Shown here: one piece after another, positions 60,321 to 64,000 of the stretch
Numbering within the stretch: the stretch's first letter is position 1
How the letters are laid out: each line of letters opens with the position of its first letter
Notes under the pieces: model-generated
What the model saw: the letters and a program-made list of their open reading frames with translations, nothing else
Databases searched by the model: none
What the model was told of the DNA's origin: nothing
Source of the DNA: Phycicoccus sonneratiae
Lineage (GTDB): Bacteria > Actinomycetota > Actinomycetes > Actinomycetales > Dermatophilaceae
DNA: 64,000 nt
NCBI RefSeq assembly: GCF_016887965.1
Contig: NZ_JAFDVD010000008.1
Location: forward strand, 307,769 to 371,768
Reading direction: 5' to 3'
Program-made: the position numbers and the translations under genes

Positions 60321-61688
60321 GTGAGCCTCCCCGCGCCCCGGTCGGTCCCGGTCGGCACGCTGCTGGCGGCCGCCTGCGTCGTCGCGCTCGTGAGCACCGG
60401 GGCGGCCCGGGGGCTGTGGCCGGCGAACCTCCACAACGGGCTGCTCGCCGTCTCGTTCACCTTCGTGGGCGGCTACGTCCTCCTCGAGCGTCCGGGGCAC
60501 CCCGAGGGGCGGGTCTTCGTCGTCGCCGGGGTCGTCGAGGCGGTGATGTTCACCGCCCGCCAGCTCGCCCACGCCGACCCGGCCGGGACCGACCCGTGGG
60601 TGGCCTGGCTGGGGGTCTGGCCGGTGCCGCTCGCCCTCGGCCTGACGACCCTCGCGGTGCTGTGGTTCCCGGACGGGCGCCTGCCGTCCCGTGGCTGGCG
60701 GCCGGTCCTCGTCGCGGCCGCGGTCCTCACGGCGGTGTCGTGCCTGCTCTCCGCGCTCTGGCCGGTGGGCTACGCGGCGGCCGGGGTGTCGGTGCCGCAC
60801 CCCCTCGCCGACGGCTCCCCCGAGGCGGTGACCACGCTGTGGCGCGTCGTGGCCACCCCGTCCTTCGTCGCCCTCCAGCTCCTGTGGGTCCCGGCCCTCG
60901 TGACCCGCTGGCGCACGGGTCGCTCCGGTCGGGAGCTCGGGTGGCTGCTGTCGGCGGTGGCCGTCGCCGCGGTCGCCCTCGCGGTCGGGCTGCTCGTCGC
61001 CGGGTCACCCCGGGCCGGGCTGCTCGCGGCCTGCTCGGTCCCGCTCGCCGCGGGCCTCGCCGTCGTCCACGGTCGCCAGACCGCCGTCCGGTCGGCGCTG
61101 TCGTGGCTCTCGCGGTCCGGGCCCGACGCCGGTCGCCTCCCGGCCGACCTCGCCGAGGCGGTCGCGCGGGCCCTCGCGGCCGACGGGGCACGCGTGTGGA
61201 TCGGCAGCGAGGGGGTGCTGCGGGTCGCGGGGGCGTGGCCCGAGGCCGACCCGACCCCGGACGCGTCGTCCCTCCCCGCCCTCGCGGCGGGCCCCGGCGC
61301 CGGGGTGCACCCGGTGCTGCGCGACGGCCGCGTCACCGGCGCGCTCGAGGTGGTCCGCGCCGCGCCGCTCTCCCGCTCCGAGGGGCGGCTCCTCGCCGAG
61401 CTCGCCAGCCAGGCCGCCCTCGTCGTCGAGCACGTCTCCCTCGCGGCCCTCATCGACGGGCAGCGCCGGGCCGGTCACCTGGACTCCCTGACGCCGCGCG
61501 AGCGGCAGGTCCTCGAGCTCATCGCCCGGGGGATGTCCAACGCCGCGATCTGCGCCGAGCTGCACCTGAGCATCAAGACCGTCGAGCCCCTCGTGGGGGC
61601 CGTCTTCACCAAGCTCGGGCTGCACGCCGACTCGGCGAGCAACCGCCGGGTCCTCGCGGCCCTGGAGTACCTGCGGGCCGGGTCCTGA
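60321..61688 (+). CDS. membrane-embedded LuxR-family regulator
   Basis: A 455-residue protein. Residues 1-250 hold about seven hydrophobic helices; about 260-370 is a GAF-like region (ARVWIGSEGVLRVAGAW, GVHPVLRDGRVTGALEVV); residues 388-440 are a LuxR/FixJ helix-turn-helix (LTPRERQVLELIARGMSNAA, SIKTVEPLVGAVFTKLGLHA). It is a one-component membrane sensor: no kinase is needed. The GTG at 60321 lies six bases after CACGAT. It diverges from a small membrane protein and ends at a strong hairpin. Confidence 0.85.
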   Translation: MSLPAPRSVPVGTLLAAACVVALVSTGAARGLWPANLHNGLLAVSFTFVGGYVLLERPGHPEGRVFVVAGVVEAVMFTARQLAHADPAGTDPWVAWLGVWPVPLALGLTTLAVLWFPDGRLPSRGWRPVLVAAAVLTAVSCLLSALWPVGYAAAGVSVPHPLADGSPEAVTTLWRVVATPSFVALQLLWVPALVTRWRTGRSGRELGWLLSAVAVAAVALAVGLLVAGSPRAGLLAACSVPLAAGLAVVHGRQTAVRSALSWLSRSGPDAGRLPADLAEAVARALAADGARVWIGSEGVLRVAGAWPEADPTPDASSLPALAAGPGAGVHPVLRDGRVTGALEVVRAAPLSRSEGRLLAELASQAALVVEHVSLAALIDGQRRAGHLDSLTPRERQVLELIARGMSNAAICAELHLSIKTVEPLVGAVFTKLGLHADSASNRRVLAALEYLRAGS

Positions 61689-61692
61689 CGCA

Positions 61693-61731
61693 CCTGACCG
61701 GGCGGCACCTCGGGGGTGCCGCCCGGTCAGG
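61693..61731 (+). terminator. perfect 17-bp hairpin after the LuxR gene
   Basis: CCTGACCGGGCGGCACC (61693-61709) pairs with 61715-61731 around a 5-nt loop, four bases after the LuxR stop. It can also end transcripts arriving on the minus strand from the small ORF at 61853-61761. Confidence 0.8.
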
Positions 61732-61760
61732 AGGGCTCGTGCTCGGAGGTCGGGTCGACC

Positions 61761-61853
61761 TCAGTCGTCCGAGTGTCCCTGGTCGCGCAGGTCCATCGAC
61801 TCCTGCAGTGCCTGGCGGGCCAGGTCGGCCTCGGTCGTCGTCTCGGTGTTCAT
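61761..61853 (-). CDS. 30-residue small protein
   Basis: A short ORF, ATG at 61853 to TGA at 61763-61761, encoding an acidic helical peptide (MNTETTTEADLARQALQESM and DLRDQGHSDD). Nearly every codon ends in G or C, as in real genes of this genome, and the stop is followed 29 nt later by a hairpin. No family is recognised. A ribosome-binding site is not evident. Confidence 0.45.
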   Translation of the reverse strand: MNTETTTEADLARQALQESMDLRDQGHSDD

Positions 61854-61955
61854 CGTCGAATCTCGCAATCCGCGGCCCGGTGGCCGCACGTCGGGGGTGG
61901 GTCGGAGCTCGAGCCGGTGGTGGACCGGCGAGCGGTCAGCGACGTCGCGGGGTCT

Positions 61956-61992
61956 CCGCGGCGAGGGTGCTGACTACCGAACCTCGCCGCGG
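61956..61992 (-). other. hairpin overlapping the end of a mini-ORF
   Basis: CCGCGGCGAGG (61956-61966) pairs with CCTCGCCGCGG (61982-61992) around a 15-nt loop that contains the stop codon of the mini-ORF at 62024-61974. Confidence 0.5.
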
Positions 61993-62024
61993 CCGGGAAT
62001 GAGGAGTACCACGAGCCGCGTCAT
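61974..62024 (-). CDS. 16-residue Leu/Val/Ile-rich mini-ORF, possible leader peptide
   Basis: ATG at 62024 to TAG at 61976-61974, encoding MTRLVVLLIPGRGEVR. Five consecutive hydrophobic branched-chain residues plus a Leu before them, including codons rare in this genome (GTA, ATT), are like an attenuation leader. TACCGT lies six bases before the ATG, so it would be leaderless. A hairpin overlaps its stop. The only downstream gene on this strand is the 30-residue ORF. Confidence 0.4.
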   Translation of the reverse strand: MTRLVVLLIPGRGEVR

Positions 62025-62264
62025 GCCTCGACGGTACGTGGACGTCCTACTACCGGGCAGCCGGTTTTCACGATGTGGACGCCCGGACCAATGAGAGCCG
62101 CGTCACACGGCACCGGCACCGTCGAATCCCTCGCTGCGACCGTCCTCCGCCACCGGGATCCGAAGGGCAGCGGTGAGGCGCGTTCCGGCCACTCGGTCAT
62201 GACGGACGTCACTGGTCCGGCAGCAGGCGCACCGAGGATGATGGACACGGGGAAGGGGCGGACC
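62025..62264. other. intergenic region before the glycosyltransferase
   Basis: 240 nt holding the leaderless -10 box (62035-62030, minus) of the mini-ORF. An in-frame ATG at 62238 could lengthen the glycosyltransferase by nine residues. No other feature is seen. Confidence 0.35.
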
Positions 62265-63458
62265 ATGAGGATCAGGTACCTCGTGCTCAACGCGGGGGCG
62301 CGCGGTGGGGCGACGCGGACGACCCTGTCGATCGCGAGCGCCCTCGCCGAGCGCGGGCACGACGTCGAGGTCGCCTCGCTGGCCTCGTCCCGGGGTCGTC
62401 CCGTCTTCCCCCTCTCGTCCCGGGTCCGGCTCGTCCACCTCACGGGGCTCCGGCCGCACCGGGGTGGTGCGGTGGCCCCGCTGGCGGCCGCACGGTGGGC
62501 CACCCGCGTCGCGGCCCGCCGCACCCACAGCCTCGAGGCGCACCCCCGCGACCGGCTGACGACGGGTCTCAACCGCGTCCACGACGCCGCCCTGCGGCAC
62601 TGGCTGCGCGGCCAGCGCGACTGCGTCGTCGTCAGCACCCGGCTGACCCTCAACCTCGCGCTGGCCCGGCACCGCACGGACCGTCAGGTGGCGGTCGCCC
62701 AGGAGCACAACCACCTCGGCCCGAACGCGGAGGTCCGGGCCGCCTACCGCGAGCTGTTCCCCCGCCTCGACGCCCTCGCCGTCCTCACCGACGGCGACGC
62801 CCGCGCCCATCGGGCCCTCCTCGGCGAGCGCCCCCTCGTCGTCACCGTGCCCAACGGCGTGCCGAACGAGCTCGCCCTGCACCACGCACCCCTCGTCGAG
62901 CCGGTGGCCGTCGCCGCGGGCGGGCTGGTCCGGCGCAAGGGGTTCGACCTGCTGGTCGACGCGTGGCGCCAGGTGGCGCGCGAGCGGCCGCAGTGGCGTC
63001 TGGAGATCCACGGGTCCGGCGAGCAGCACGACGCCCTGCTCGCCCGGGTGCACGGGGCCGGGCTCGACGGCGTCGTGACCCTCGCGGGGTTCACCCGCGA
63101 CCTGCCGGCCCACCTCGACCGGGCCTCCCTCTTCGTCCTGTCCTCGCGGGGCGAGGGGATGCCGATGGTCCTCCTCGAGGCGATGGCCAGCGGCGTTCCC
63201 GTCGTGTCCTTCGACTGCCCGACCGGACCGGCCGAGCTGCTCGACGGCGGGCGGGCGGGCCTCCTCGTCCCCCCGGGCGACGTCGACGCCCTCGCCGCGG
63301 CGATCCTGCGGGTCACCGGCGACGCCGAGCTGCGCCGCCGGATGGCCGACGCGGGGCTGGCCCGCGCGGCCGAGTACGACGTCGGGGCGACGGCCAAGCG
63401 CTGGGAGGAGGTCTTCACCTCGCTGGCCGAGGCAAGGGGTCTGTGCGTGGACGGCTGA
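62265..63458 (+). CDS. GT4-family glycosyltransferase
   Basis: A 397-residue GT-B glycosyltransferase: VLNAGARGGATRTTLSIASAL at the N-terminus (acceptor side), VPNGVPNELALH, AVAAGGLVRRKGFDLLVDAW, LEIHGSGEQHDALL and the donor-binding EX7E motif in GEGMPMVLLEAMASG. It transfers a nucleotide-sugar-derived sugar to a glycan or small molecule; no partner genes adjoin. The ATG at 62265 has GGAAGGGG upstream. Confidence 0.9.
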   Translation: MRIRYLVLNAGARGGATRTTLSIASALAERGHDVEVASLASSRGRPVFPLSSRVRLVHLTGLRPHRGGAVAPLAAARWATRVAARRTHSLEAHPRDRLTTGLNRVHDAALRHWLRGQRDCVVVSTRLTLNLALARHRTDRQVAVAQEHNHLGPNAEVRAAYRELFPRLDALAVLTDGDARAHRALLGERPLVVTVPNGVPNELALHHAPLVEPVAVAAGGLVRRKGFDLLVDAWRQVARERPQWRLEIHGSGEQHDALLARVHGAGLDGVVTLAGFTRDLPAHLDRASLFVLSSRGEGMPMVLLEAMASGVPVVSFDCPTGPAELLDGGRAGLLVPPGDVDALAAAILRVTGDAELRRRMADAGLARAAEYDVGATAKRWEEVFTSLAEARGLCVDG

Positions 63459-63547
63459 CCGCACCCCGAGGTCGCCCGCCACGAACCGGGGCCGGGTCGG
63501 GGCCGACCCCCATGGCCGCCGCTCGCGCACCCGTCGAGCATGGAGGC

Positions 63548-64000
63548 ATGATCCGCCACCGACCCCTGCTCTGGTTCGCGGTGGCCGCCGCCCTCGGGAC
63601 CGCCCACGCCGCCGCGAGCCTGCACTGGGCGCTCGGCGGCGGCGTGCTCGTCGACACCGTCGGTGAGTGGGCGCGGTCGTGGCGCGAGACCTCCCCCGTG
63701 TCGGCGGGGTTCGCGCTCGGGACGATCGGGGTCGGCAAGCTCGCGGTGGCCTGGGTGCCGTGGGTCGCCGGCCGCCGGGGCGGCCCGCGGCACGGCCTGC
63801 GGCTCGCCGCGTGGCTCGCGGCGAGCGGTCTCGTCCTCTACGGCCTCTCCTCCACCCTCGCCGGCGCGGTCGCCCTCACCGGCCTGCTCGGCCCGCTCGA
63901 CGACCCCGTCGCCACCCGGGGCCACGTGCTCCTCTGGGACCCGCTCTTCCTCGCGTGGGGGCTGGCCCTCGGGGCGGGCCTGTGGGCCGGACGCCGACGG
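63548..64000 (+). CDS. DUF3995 membrane protein, cut by the window end
   Basis: At least 151 residues, open to the window edge with no stop. The N-terminal WFAVAAALGTAHAAASLHWA and LGGGVLVDTVGEW match DUF3995, a family of small four-helix membrane proteins of unknown role. Hydrophobic helices continue (VSAGFALGTIGVGKLAVAWV, LAAWLAASGLVLYGL). GGAGG sits just before the ATG at 63548. Confidence 0.72.
   Translation, partial: MIRHRPLLWFAVAAALGTAHAAASLHWALGGGVLVDTVGEWARSWRETSPVSAGFALGTIGVGKLAVAWVPWVAGRRGGPRHGLRLAAWLAASGLVLYGLSSTLAGAVALTGLLGPLDDPVATRGHVLLWDPLFLAWGLALGAGLWAGRRR

Overview
The window is chromosomal DNA of a very GC-rich actinobacterium. Pointers are the HU protein with a long Lys/Ala-rich tail, DUF3515 and YceD-type proteins, a CofC/FbiD homologue of coenzyme F420 synthesis, DUF222-HNH proteins, GTG starts and many leaderless transcripts. 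A member of the Micrococcales (Intrasporangiaceae-like) fits best; the family-level guess is weak. No rRNA, CRISPR array, transposase, phage gene or plasmid function is visible.

From 0.15 to 33.2 kb the gene order follows a conserved actinobacterial core, recognisable from the Mycobacterium tuberculosis Rv2965-Rv2993 region: yceD-rpmF-rnc-mutM, coaD, rsmD-recG-yloV, rpmB, thiL, an AsnC-type domain protein, DUF3515, ddl, gpsA-plsC, cofC, hupB, leuCD with a divergent IclR regulator, tRNA-Glu, tRNA-Gln, gltX and a fumarylacetoacetate-hydrolase family gene. Single accessory genes sit between these: two acyltransferase-SGNH membrane proteins, a hemerythrin-like protein, a MerR/DUF4188 pair and two VOC proteins. 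cofC carries a C-terminal degenerate cold-shock-like domain.

33.2-41.3 kb is more accessory: a PH-domain membrane protein, an SGNH lipoprotein, a 3-methyladenine-glycosylase-like gene, a DUF222-HNH protein, a PhnB-like protein, two unrecognised genes of lower GC (38.1-39.8 kb) and an MHS-type MFS transporter. cimA follows (41.3-42.9 kb), preceded by a clear attenuator: a 14-residue leader peptide ending Ile-Ile-Ile-Val, a strong hairpin and an intrinsic terminator.

43.2-46.8 kb holds a metallo-beta-lactamase-fold protein, a kinase-like gene divergent from a MarR regulator, and a gamma-glutamylcyclotransferase-like protein. 46.7-57.0 kb is a catabolic island, all on the minus strand: an APC permease, a choline-kinase-like protein, a dimethylglycine-dehydrogenase-like flavoprotein, a FadR-type GntR regulator, a glutamine-synthetase-like ligase, an aldehyde dehydrogenase, a short-chain dehydrogenase and a PuuD-like gamma-glutamyl hydrolase. 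Together these form a coherent gamma-glutamylation route for an imported amine or amino alcohol (ethanolamine-like is my favourite). Matching dyads upstream of gntR and of the permease probably make it one regulon. ilvE and leuB follow, so leuCD, cimA, ilvE and leuB bring much of branched-chain amino acid synthesis into one window.

The right end has a membrane-embedded LuxR regulator divergent from a small membrane protein, a stretch with two very small ORFs (one rich in Leu/Val/Ile codons), a GT4 glycosyltransferase and a DUF3995 gene cut by the window edge.
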